Shown here piece by piece: positions 1-11,481 of a DNA stretch of 64,000 nt; position 1 is the stretch's first letter, and each line of letters opens with the position of its first letter. Both the position numbers and the translations under genes were made by a program. Under the pieces are notes generated by a model that worked only from the letters and a program-made list of their open reading frames with translations, was not told the origin of the DNA and ran no database searches. The DNA is from Jackrogersella multiformis (lineage: Eukaryota > Ascomycota > Sordariomycetes > Xylariales > Hypoxylaceae). The stretch spans positions 2,542,001 to 2,606,000 of the forward strand of contig CADCXD010000009.1 in assembly GCA_902806575.1 (NCBI GenBank), read 5' to 3'.

Positions 1-3000
1 TCGACGCCATATATGTCAAGCGTCTCTCATCTGCCCTGAAGGATGGCGACAAGATTTGGGGTATCATTCGCGCAACAGCTCTGAACGCGTAAGTTGAATA
101 CTTTCCTATTATCAATTGTCTGCCTATATATATTTTTATTTATTTACCAAAATTGACCTATCGATCTAGATGTGGCAAAACCGCAGGCATATCGCAGCCG
201 AGTGCCGTCCTTCAAGAGGCAGTCATTAGGAAAGCGTATACCGTTGCCGGTCTCAGTTTCAGCGACACTGACTACGTCGAATGCCACGGGACTGGAACGG
301 CGGTAGGCGATGTGACTGAGGTAGATGCAGTAAAGAAATGCTTTTGTCCGCGGGAAGGCTCGCCGTTGATGATTGGCTCGGTGAGTATACCACACATGTC
401 GTTGCTATCGTAATCTGTAGACCCTGATATTTCTTAATGCAGGTAAAAACCAACTTGGGACATAGTGAGTCTACCAGTGGTCTCACGTCATTAATCAAAG
501 TCCTCCTTGCCTTTGAGAACGGTAGAATTCCGCCAACATACGGTGTAACAAAGTTAAATCCGAAATGTATGTACCAAAGCAGATCCGATTGTCTAAAAAT
601 ATATCGCTGACTATTGAACTCCAATAATAGTGCATCTCGAGTCAACCAACATCAAAGTTGTGACTAAAACAGAACCATGGCCGAGATCCCTCCGCCGGGC
701 TAGTATCAACTCATTCGGATATGGAGGTGCAAACTCCCACGTTATTCTTGAAGCTCCAGATAGCTATCTGGGAGCCGGATCTATTGTCCCCGAGTCGTTT
801 TTAGAATCCGAGAATGGAATAGTCGTGCTACCTGTTTCTGCTGCGTCGAACAGATCACTACAGGCTCGCATCGACCGGATTGCTGCTCTAGTAGAGGGCT
901 CTGAAGTGGCGCATCTCAGAAGTTTGGCCTTCACTCTGACCCATAGAAGATCTCGGTTGAGCTCCAAGGCATTCATATTAGCAAGAGCCGGTGAACATGG
1001 AGTCGCAGAGGTGATTCAGACTAGAATTCTCGAAGCTCCAGATTCCAAATTATTGGGTCCATTGCCATTCGCATTTGTCTTCACGGGCCAAGGAGCGCAA
1101 TATGCGTGCAGTAAGTAGCCTTACTTGAGCTCGAGGCTCATGCCCGGAGAACTATTACTAACTGAGAACAATGCAGTGGGCAAAGAGTTGCTGTTACATG
1201 ATAGCAACTTTAGCACAACTATACAGGAGCTCGACAATGTCCTGCAAGCCTTGCCGCTAGAATACCGTCCGACCTGGACATTAAAACAGGCGATCCTTGA
1301 TCCACCTGGCGCAAGTAAAGTTCGTGAGGCTACACACAGCCAGCCGCTGTGTACTGCGATTCAAATTGGACTTGTAAACATCTTGAACACATGGGGCATT
1401 CGCGCTTCAGCTGTGGTAGGCCATTCTTCAGGCGAAATTGCCGCGGCCTACGTAGCTGGCCTGCTTAGTCAATCTGAAGCTATCATCGTAGCCTACATGC
1501 GGGGCTATTCGGCAGGACAACTACGATGTCAAGGTGCTATGCTCGCTGCTGGTATCGATGTCGAATCCGCAGAGCAGATCATCGACCAGACTGGATTGAA
1601 AGGAGACGTTTGCGTTGCTTGTGTCAATTCCCCGGAAAGTGTAACGTTAAGCGGTTCACTAGAAGGCATCGAGGTTCTCTCATTGGAACTTCAGAGACAG
1701 AAAAAGTTCCACCGTATGCTAGAGACAGGAGGACGAGCTTACCATTCGCACATGATGACAGAGAGCGGTTCGTATTATGAGACCTTGATTACGCCATATA
1801 TCGATGGCAAGCAGGAAAAGTCTGGGAACTCGGCAGCTCATATGTATTCATCGGTGGGATATAACGGTAATGATCTGGCACTGCTCAGTAACAATACTAA
1901 CATGGCGAGATACTGGCGCGATAATCTCGAAAAGCCAGTTCAGTTCAACTCAGCCTTAATGAATTTGGTTGCGAGCGGAGACTTCCATCTGGTTGAAATT
2001 GGACCTCATCATGCATTGAAAGGTCCAATTCAACATATTCTAGCCGTGGCTGGTTCGAACAAGCGGTCTCTGCCATACAGCCCGTCATTGACTAGGGGCC
2101 ATGATTCGAACCTATCTATGAAGGAACTCGCAGGGTCTCTCTTCCTGTGTGGACATACACTAAATTGGGGGGGGATCAACAATCTGCCTAGCGGTGCTGC
2201 CTTACAGCCGCTTCATGATCTACCCCCATACCCCTGGGACTATTCTGCTGGCCTCTTATGGCATGAGCCGCGAGCCAGCACGGAGCTCCGCAATCGTAAA
2301 TACGTACGGCATGAGTTGCTAGGGTCCCAACAGCTTGCTGGCAACGGCATCGACTGGAACTGGCGCAACATACTGCGCCTCAGCGAAGTTCCCTGGATGC
2401 GCGATCATAAGATCGAAGCCCAGGTGGTGTTTCCCGCTTCCGGATATCTTGCCATGGCCATCGAGGCCATTTCTCAAATCCTTAATCTCAAGGACAAGTC
2501 TTCACATAATAGCCCGATTTCGTTCGAATTGCTCAACGTCAGTATCCGTGCTGCCTTCATCGTACAAAACGAGGATGGGCCAGAAACAAGCGCGAGGGAC
2601 GTTGAGCTGCATACAACGATGTCGCCACGCAAGATATCTGTTACGACGGCTTCCGCTAATTGGTACGACTTCTCCATCTCCTCTTGGGCATCAGGGCATA
2701 CAACTGTACATTGTGCCGGATGCATTCGAGTGAATAGAGATGTACGGCCGATGAGTACAACCCCAGTTTCTGACTCGGTTGATTATGAGACGTGGTCCGT
2801 GGAGCGATGGTATGAGAAGTGCGAGGAGGCGGGACTCCGTTTTGGTCCTCAATTTCGATCATTCTTGAACCTATCTACAGACGGTAATAGGACTCGGACC
2901 GATGCCGTGTCTACTGTACGATTGGTGCCTCCAACCTCGCAGAATTCAAGCACGACGTATAATATGCATCCAATCACTATTGATGCATGTTTCCAAACTG

Positions 3001-6000
3001 CCATCTTGAGCATTACAAAGGGGGATCTGAGCACGCTTCAGGCGTATTTGCCTGTTTTTATATCAGAATGTTGTATCCAAGGCCCATGGACTAAAACCCT
3101 TGGAAATGAGGCGCAAATACACACACAGGCAGCTAGGACAGGTATTTCCACTCAAAGGGCAGACTGCACACTCCGAGTTGTCGGTGAAGTACTCGCTAAT
3201 CTGAAGGGAGTACGTCTATCGCTATACACTGGAAAAATAGACGGGGGAACCAACCACGATATGGACACTCAGAGAAATCCGTGTTTGCGAGTACACTGGA
3301 AACCGGATATATTGCGCCTGAACACAGGAGTTGAAAGCCAACTAAACGCATATGTGAAAGATCTCGTAACACGGAGGCATGCGGACCTAGCTGGTGATGA
3401 GACGTTGGCTGTTGGAACTCTGCTCGAGCTCGCCGGACACAAGAATCCAGGCATGCGAGTGCTAGAGCTAGGAGAGAGTTGTGATTCCAAGACTAAGCAG
3501 TGGCTACACTTGCTGAATAACGATACGGCATTCCCTCAATGCAGGACCTGGAAGGCCGGTGCCCTCCTAGACAATGGCGAGGTCTCAATTGAAGACCATG
3601 ATCAAAGTCTATTCGATGTCGTAGTTATTCCTGACGTAAGTTTCGAACACCATCCTATAAAGAATGCAAGTTAACATTTTAGAAGTACGCAACTTCAAAA
3701 CGTTGCTTTGGAGAGGATCGAAAAAACCAGGTCATTCCTACAATGGTTGAAGACCATGGGATTGTCATTTGCCACAAATCAGATGAGGCGCTGAGTAGCT
3801 TGGGAGCTGCAAGCTTTGCTATAATGAATGTGGGATATGAGATTATCCTCGCGATGCGAAAAGCTAAGAAGCCTTCCTTACTAGAGGGAAGAGATGTTCT
3901 TATCGTAGTAAGTCATGTTTCAGTAGAAACTAAGCCCGCCTAGGAGCCAATAATGGTGCTAACTCTTAGAAGTTCCGGAATATTTCTCCTTATATTGAGA
4001 AGTTGGTGGACAGTCTCAAATCAACCCTGAAGGTGATCGGCAATGTGGCTCAAGTCAACAGCGTTTCGCTTTCTGATATCCATAACGTGGAAATGGACGA
4101 GAACACCATCTGCATCTCCCTGTTGGAAGCTGAAACTGAGTTCCTCGCCACGATGAACCAAGACGATATGGATCTCTTACGTAGAATTACGAATGTGGTT
4201 ACCAGCTTGCTCTGGGTTACCGGTGCAAATATGCTAGACTTAACGGGGCAGGCAGATCCAAATCTTACTCTTGCCGGCGGGCTATCTCGTACACTGATGC
4301 TGGAACAGCCATCCCTCCGTTTTTCGGTGGCGGACATTGGACAGGCTCGTCACTTTGAGCGAGACGCACTACCGATCTGCGAGGGTTTGATAAAGGTACT
4401 GGTGCCTTTCCACGATATGGACGACAAAGAGTTCATTTACTCCAAGGACCTTCTTTATATCAGTCGTTTTGGTCCCGATTCCACGCTGAACTCACTATTC
4501 CGGCGCCGCCTTGGGATGGAAGGGCGACTGCGTAAAAGAACTCTTGCGAGCGCGGGCTTAGCGCAGCTCTCAATCGAAAAGGTTGGACATATTGATACTA
4601 TACACTTCCAACAGCTATGCGAACACCGCGCCAAGCTATCGCCTGGATTTGTAGATATCACTGTCAAAGCTATCGGGTTGAATGCCAAGGACGTCTACGC
4701 TATGGGTGGGCATGTAGAAACACGTATGGGAACAGCGGCATGCGAGTTTAGCGGTGTAGTAAGAACAGTTGCCAAAGACGTCACAAACTTACAACCCGGG
4801 GATCGCGTCGTGGTCATGTTGCCGACTCATTTCACGACAGTTGAGCGTGTGCCCTCTTGGGCTGTGCACAAGCTGCTGCCGGATGAGGAGTATACAGTTA
4901 TGGCAACGATTCCAGTGGCCTACAGTACTGCTCTTTACGCGCTTCATGACCGCGCACATATGAGGAGTGGAGAGTCGGTGCTGATCCACGCAGGCTCCGG
5001 GGCACTTGGTATCGCCGCCATTGGTATTGCACAGAGCGTTGGTGGTATTATCTTTGCCACTGTTGGGTCGAAGGCTAAGAAAGATTACCTCACGACTGAA
5101 TTCGGGTTGCCAGCCTCGCATATCTTTTCATCTCGCGATGCGTCGTTTGTAGACGGAGTAATGGAAATGACAGGAGGGCGCGGAGTTGATATAGTCATCA
5201 ACTCTCTTGTCGGTGAGCTAATGCATGCCAGTTGGGAGTGCGTGGCCAACTTTGGGCGTTTCGTCGAGGTAGGTAAACGGGAGCTAGTCGATGCTGGGAG
5301 ATTGGATATGCACGGATTCTTGCGGAATGCAACTTTCACTGCGTTCGATATGGAGGAGATGATCTTTTCAGATAACCAGTTCCATCAAGAACTGATTTCC
5401 AGGTATGCTTTCAGATCCCATTCAAATCATAATCAAACCAAGACTGAGACAATTTATGAAAACAGCAAAGTCAAGGAGGCACTAGAGTGGTATCGCTCAC
5501 AACGCATCAAATTGCCTCATATATCAACATTTGATGTAGCCAATACCAGTCAGGCTTACCGTTACTTCTCGACCAAGGATAGATTGGGAAAAGTTGTGAT
5601 CTCTCTCGAGAATCCTAAGAGTCAGATTCAGGTAAGCAATTGCCTAGGAAGTTTCAGTGAATGCGTTTTAACGCCTACGTACTAGGTCTCCGAGCCGAAA
5701 TATTTAGCTCTGCTTAACCCCGAGAAGGTCTATCTTCTTGTTGGATGCCTCGGCGGCTTGGGACGCAGCCTTAGTCGCTGGATGCTAGCACGCGGCGCCC
5801 GTAGCTTTGTGTTCCTCGGAAGATCAGGTTGCGACAAACCAAGTGCGCAGAATCTCGTATCTCGTTTACAAAACGCCGGGGCAGATGTATTCGTGGTTAA
5901 AGGAGACGTAACGATCGCTTCTGATGTAGCCACTGCCGTCAAAGCCTGTATAGCTACGGGAAAATGTATAGGCGGCGTCGTACAGGGAGCTATGGGCCTG

Positions 6001-6945
6001 AGGGAATCTATCTTTTCGCGGATGACAAGTGAAGCTTGGCATATTGGTGTCGACTGTAAATGGGCTGGGACGTGGAACCTGCATAATGCAATCGATGGTC
6101 ATGATGAGTCGTTAGATTTCTTCCTAATGACTTCATCTAACTCGGGGTCAGTCGGGGTCGCGACTGAAGCCAATTACTGCGCATCCAACTGCTTTTTGGA
6201 TGCCTTCGCTCGGTGGCGTCGCAGTCAGGGGAAGCCAGCGGTATCAATCGGCCTGGGTATGATTTCGGAAGTGGGTTACTTGCATGAGAACCCAGATATT
6301 GAGGCTATTCTAATACGCAGGGGCGTTCAAGCCATGTCAGAAGATGAGTTTTTGCAACTCATTGACATGGCAATATATGAGGATAGCAAGGGGTTGGATG
6401 CGCAAGATACAGAGGATCATGCAGCAGCCCATATCCTTACTGGATTGGAGTCGGTGGGATTTCGCAAGCTACTGGCTCAAGGCTTTGATGTCAACAATTT
6501 ACCGATGCAGGATCCACGCTCGCGCCTGTTAGCCGAATCACTTGCTCTCGAACAGAAGGCTTTAGTAGCAGTTCAAGGAGGAGCGGGAAATATTGGCCAG
6601 TTTGCAGGTGCAATGGCAAAAGCCACACAAGCTTCGGATGTTAGGGCTGCCATAGCAAGGACTGATACAGGTTCTATGCGGAACGGGATCTTGCACCTAA
6701 TCCGAAAACAGTTCTCGAATTTAATCCTTATCCCGGCAGAGCAGATCAACGATATAAAGCCTTTAGTGCAATTTGGCGTCGACAGCATGCTTGCAGCTGA
6801 ATTTCGCACGTGGTTTTGGGCTACATTCGAGGTCGACATACCCTTCCTTGATCTTCTCAGCTCGCAGAAATCCTTAGACGCTCTTGCTGGCGCTGTAGAA
6901 GCGAAGCTGTCTGAATCATTGGACAGCAGTAGCGATTCTAAGTAA
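1..6945 (+). CDS. Highly reducing type I polyketide synthase, 5' end missing
   Basis: Eight exons are visible: 1-88 (partial), 170-380, 443-566, 631-1110, 1177-3635, 3683-3907, 3970-5631, 5686-6945, giving 2168 residues that end with TAA. The window starts inside the ketosynthase, whose C-terminal motifs remain (ECHGTGT, KTNLGH, SFGYGGANSHVIL). The acyltransferase follows with FTGQGAQ and the nucleophile motif GHSSGE (about 1422-1440). The dehydratase has its catalytic His in WMRDHKIEAQVVFP (about 2394) and DACFQ (about 2982). A short remnant of the C-methyltransferase (KNPGMRVLELGES, about 3441) lacks the SAM glycine motif. The enoylreductase contains LIHAGSGALG and the INSLVGE block (about 4980-5330). 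The ketoreductase has GGLGRSLSRWM and NYCASN. The C-terminal carrier protein has GVDSML for the phosphopantetheine Ser (about 6775). Such enzymes build reduced fungal polyketides from malonyl-CoA. No product can be named. Neighbours to the right do not look like tailoring enzymes, so any cluster probably lies to the left. Confidence 0.96.
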
Positions 6946-7911
6946 GGTCTCTGAGAGTAGTTAATCCGGCTCAACTCATGGCCTGCGACGATGATTTCAC
7001 TAGTTGTGAAGGATTAGGTAGGAAATGAGAAACGAGGCATATGTTGGCGGTTCCAGATGTTGATCATAGCTTTCGGACTTAAGATGACCCCCTATTATGT
7101 CACGTGCTGTGATAACAAGTCAATTTAACCCCTATTTCTGGTCCTGTAGGCTTAACTTGAGAGAAATTTAAAAGCAGGATCACTACAGCAGCCAAGCTTA
7201 TACTACCAGCTTAAACTAATGTAGCTCGCCTCAAAAATGGCCTATAATTTAAAGAATTGCTTAAAAAAAATCTGTACCATAGTATTCCGTACCGCTAACT
7301 ATATGTAAACATAATAATTTTAAAAGCCACAGTTAATATATTTTTCCTTTATGTATGTCCGGCTTTTATATGTACCGAGGTAATGATAATGTAAATTTAT
7401 ATAAGGAAGACAATGCTAATATTAAGTAACTGAAGTTAGGTCCTAGGTATTTAACAAGTTGATAATAAATAGTTCATATAATTTCACATGGTGGTAAGCT
7501 TTACATGCCAACAAGCTTTTAATACTCGATCAGTTCGTTCTTATAATCGACAAAGATTGTACGTTAATGAATGACACGAGAATGGATCCCGTGTAATGAC
7601 AGGTCTGAAGTATGAACGGTTCCGGTACATTCTAGCGGAGTACATCCACTCCCTGAATCATCGTCAACCTCATCGTCTCCCCGATTTGCCATCATCCACC
7701 TGACACTACAAAGTGATAGGTATCCAATCATGTTATTTTCCAGACCACAAAACCCGGGGTGTCTCCCATCAAAAAAAATAAACCTTTCCTTTTCTTTTCT
7801 CAGCTGCAAAATCCGATCCATCAAACTCCTCCAACCTCAGCTTGTAAACAACCCATCAGCACCCCTTTTCCCTTCCTTTTTTATCTGAGCTCATCTACAT
7901 CTTGCATCACG
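6946..7911. other. Intergenic, 3' of PKS and 5' of F-box-like gene
   Basis: No gene is supported here. About 7100-7560 is moderately AT-rich. The last 150 bases before 7912 are pyrimidine-rich (runs of CCTTTTCCTT), typical of the leader of a fungal gene. The open frame that begins near 7759 starts with GTG, not ATG, and is leader sequence. Confidence 0.6.
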
Positions 7912-9128
7912 ATGGCATCCTCAGATTTCTTTGGTAAGTTCCCAACGGAGCTTAACGTCATGACCTCTAAGTATCTACCCTACGATGATTTCCTCTCTGC
8001 TATCCACGCGTCGCCGGCACTCCGCAGATGCTGTATGGAAGGCAAGTCGCTGCCCGCCATTTTGCGAGGCATCCTATACCACGAGATCGAAGAGTCAAAC
8101 CTTCCCGTGGCAGTAGCCTTGTATCATGCTGAGTTGATCACCTGGTCGTCCACCCCCCCTGTACTCGATGCTGGTTCCGAGGGCGAGTATACCGAGAAGG
8201 TTCTGGCATTCTGCAAAGAACACCTGGAGAGCCACCACATCGCTATCGTAGATCTTACCAATATCGACTTCAAGATGATGATGGGGATGGTAACCTTCCA
8301 CCGAAAGGCTCTAGATATCGCCGAGCTCCCCGCCAAGGAAACCGGCAAGCACATACCCGCGGCACGACGCCCTACCGAGTGGGCTCGATTCATCAAGTGC
8401 GTGTACATCTTCGAGTTGGCCCGACTGGTCGTGCCTTACAAGGTCGTCAAGGATGGCGTTGAGGACCCGAAAGCCCGACGAGAGTTTTGGCGCTGCTTCG
8501 CGCCATGGGAGGCAATCGGGATCGAAGTCCTGGAGAATGGCATCAACAGATTCCTGGAGAGTAAACGTAAGAAACCAACATTCCCTATGCCTTCGGATTG
8601 TACTAAAAATTCGGTACTGCTATAGATATTCCACATTGGTCCTTCCCAACTGTGTTTCACTGGGGAATGAGACGATTCCATTCCCTCCTGTGCGGCGACC
8701 CTTCAGCACACGACGCGTACTTTGAATGCAGCAAGCGTGTGCAGGCTATGGACAGCCGACTCTACCACGATCAGTTACTTGTCTACCAGTTCCTGTTTGA
8801 CGTCACCATTTGGAATGCTCTGGGAACAGTTAGCGGTGCTGTGAAGGATGTACAACGCTACCTAGGGGAACAGCATGTCGGACCTCGCGACTTTTACCTC
8901 TGGCACCGCATGCACAGAAGACTCACATGGCAATCGCCTCTTGACCATATGGTACCGGGATGGGGTCGCGTGTTTTCCATGGCCCCGATTGCCGACTTCT
9001 CCTTACCATTAATGAAGAGGTACTCTTTCCAGGACCGTCGCAACTTGGAGGCCCTGTTTCCGGATCGATACCCGACGATGGACGCCATGCTTGAGGAGTC
9101 ACAGAGGATCATCTCTGGTTCTTGTTAA
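7912..9128 (+). CDS. F-box-like hypothetical protein
   Basis: Two exons, 7912-8566 and 8626-9128, encode 385 residues. The first ATG of the frame, in the context ATCACGATGG, was chosen. The N-terminus (FGKFPTELNVMTSKYLPYDD, then a run ending in ASPALRRC) has the spacing of a degenerate F-box, the helix bundle that binds Skp1 in SCF ubiquitin ligases. The rest is helical, has many aromatic residues, and I recognise no further domain. It ends with a segment rich in Phe, Arg and Asp (YSFQDRRNLEALFPDRYPTM). The intron has two overlapping possible donors, GTAAAC at 8561 and GTAAGA at 8567. Both keep frame with the acceptor at 8625 and differ by two residues; the second fits the consensus better. 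Large families of such F-box-like proteins exist in Sordariomycetes. The F-box call is an inference from a short motif. Confidence 0.75.
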
Positions 9129-9928
9129 ACTCGCAGATGAAATTGGCGCCCGTTGAATAACCATGCGGTTCCATCGAGTTACCGAACGGTCTGGCATGGT
9201 TGACGACACGGACTTTGATTCGATTTTCTTTTTTTCCCACGAATAATGCATGCCCCGGATATGTCACTTGGCTCGTAACCAACGAGAACCAAGCTCATTT
9301 CTTGGGTGGGAATTCGTGTTTTTTACTGTATAATAGTTAGGTCACTTTTCACTAGGCACACTATAGGCAATGCAATGACCATTGACCAATCTGTATTGTG
9401 AACATTCTTCAATCGGACTATGCATGTGTCTTCGGCATGCAACCGGAGTAACAGCATGATAGTAGGCCACAATAACTCCTCGAGTCTCATTGGCTACAAC
9501 AGCTGTACGACTTTCCCTAAAGAGTATGCGACAGGCTTAAAGCGATGCCTGATTGGCTAACTCGTTACAGAACCACGAACTAGATTTCTCGAGGTTAGCT
9601 CTACCTCTACACATCATGCGACATAATATTCATACAAACTAAACCTAAGTCATAACTTAATACTGTTTCCCTACTATTCATACGAAAGTGCCTTCGGGGT
9701 ATAACCAGGCGAATGTAAATATATACAGAGGCGCAAACATCATGTCCCCTATCTATCCCATCTCATCGAGGCCCCTTAACGCCTTGCGAATAGCTGGCAG
9801 GTATAATAATCCGTGATAATTCCACCGCGGTCGCAATGTCAAACACCGAACGCCGGTCATACACTTTCTATCCATACCACCCGCCGCCTCTTGAATACGA
9901 GGAAATACCGTCTTGACCTTATATCCTC
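9129..9928. other. Intergenic between two convergent genes
   Basis: This is the shared 3' region of the F-box-like gene and the GH76 gene. I see no coding frame, repeat or RNA gene that stands out. Confidence 0.6.
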
Positions 9929-11481
9929 CTAATCGGCCGACACGAAAAACATGCCGCCTACCAGTCCGCCGAGAACGAGAGCAGTCAAGATGCCAGCTCC
10001 GGCCTTGTCGGCCGTCGTGATGGTCTTCGGCTGCTCGATCTTGTCCTCGTCGTTCCCTCCCGCGTTCACGTTGCCCTGCGACGAGCCTCCGTTCGCCGAC
10101 GTGTACGGGGCTGGTGCTTGGTCGACCAGGGTCGCCATGACGGCCTGGAGCGCGTTCATCTGCTCGCCGACGCCGTACTCGCCGTCGAAAGTAGCCTCTT
10201 GCAGCCAGCTGAACCCGCACGCCGTCCCGTCTGGGCCCTTGTACTCCGTACCGGCGGCCCCGGAGCACTGCTTGCCGACCGCTTGGGCGTTTGTTTTGAG
10301 CAAGGGCATGATGGTGTCGTAGGTGAAGGGGGCGAGCTGCGCAGTCAGAGACATCCAGCGGACCAGGTGTCCCTTGAAGGATTGCTGGTCCACGTTGCAC
10401 TTCGCCTGCGTCTTCTCGCAGCTGGGCTCCCACATGATGCCGTCCTGGAAGAATATGTTCGTCGAGGAATTGACCAGTCCCTCGACGCGTGCCTTCCAGG
10501 TGTCGGAGCCGTTGGTATAATTATACATATGGGCTGCGCCGTACATAAACAGACCGGCGTTGTAGGTGAACTGGGCTGCGTTTATCTGAGTGCAGTTGTC
10601 GGTGCCGGCGTTCCCGGCGCCATCGAGCACGTTGTAGTTCGTGTTTATGAAAGCGACAGACTGCTCCCACTCGAATATCTTCTCGGCCCAGTTGGCATAC
10701 GTTTCGTTCTCGGTGTATCGGGCAAGGCGCGCCGCGACGTTAAAGAAACATCCGTTAGAGACCGAATTCTTGTAGTTGTAGCCGTTGTTGAACGTGTATA
10801 TCTGCCAGCGCATGCCGCCACCACAAGTGCTGGGCTCCCATCGGTTGACGTATTCATTATACACGGCTTGAACTAAAGCCAGCCACTGCGGTTGATTCGA
10901 GTCGGGATTTGTGAAGTTCATCTCAGCAGCCGTCATCGCCGCCATGGCCCAGAAACCTTGGTCATCGTTTCCTTCCGACTTCGTCTGGTTTGAAGGCATG
11001 AAGTCTGCGTCATCTCCGGTTTGATGCTGTAGGGCCTGTAAGGTTATGTCATTGTAGGTCGAGTCGCCTGTGAAAGCCCAATAGTCTATCAAGGTCCCAA
11101 ACATCGCGCCCGCTTCCCACCCTGTCGACTTCGTCAGTTGAGGATGATATCAGCCGGCCATTTACATTAGACATACAGTAGTATGGGTCGGGCAAGTTTC
11201 CGGGAACATCGCCAGTATTGTTTCCTGTTATTTGGGTTATTACTTAAAACCCCTTCCATACCAAACTCATGGTTTCGAGATTTACCTGTGTAGTACTTGA
11301 CGAGACCATAAGCGATCGTACTAGCGGCCGACTTGATGGAAGCTTGGTGATATTAGCAATATTACAACTGCATGTTCGGCAGTAAAAATGTCTCACAGTC
11401 ACTTGTCCAGTCAACATCAATGGCAGTTACTGAACTGAGAAGGAGGCTTGAGGCGCTGACTAGAGCTGGTAAGAAATACAT
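9929..11481 (-). CDS. GH76 family protein (Dfg5/Dcw1-like), signal peptide and probable GPI anchor
   Basis: Four exons on the minus strand, 11481-11397, 11342-11286, 11224-11177 and 11121-9929, give 460 residues. The protein opens with a signal peptide (MYFLPALVSASSLLLSSVTA). The family motifs follow in order: SSIKSAASTIAYGLVKYYTG, PGNLPDPYYWWEAGAMFGTL, and GNDDQGFWAMAAMTAAE with the paired Asp of the active site near residue 115. Trp- and Cys-containing blocks (MRWQIY, SNGCFFN, SWLQEATFDG) also fit GH76. The C-terminus is a hydrophobic run (GAGILTALVLGGLVGGMFFV) after a Gly/Asn-rich linker, as expected for a GPI signal. Dfg5/Dcw1 proteins act at the cell surface and are thought to trim the mannan of GPI anchors so that wall proteins can be linked to beta-glucan. 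The family call is firm; the anchor is a prediction from composition. Confidence 0.93.
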
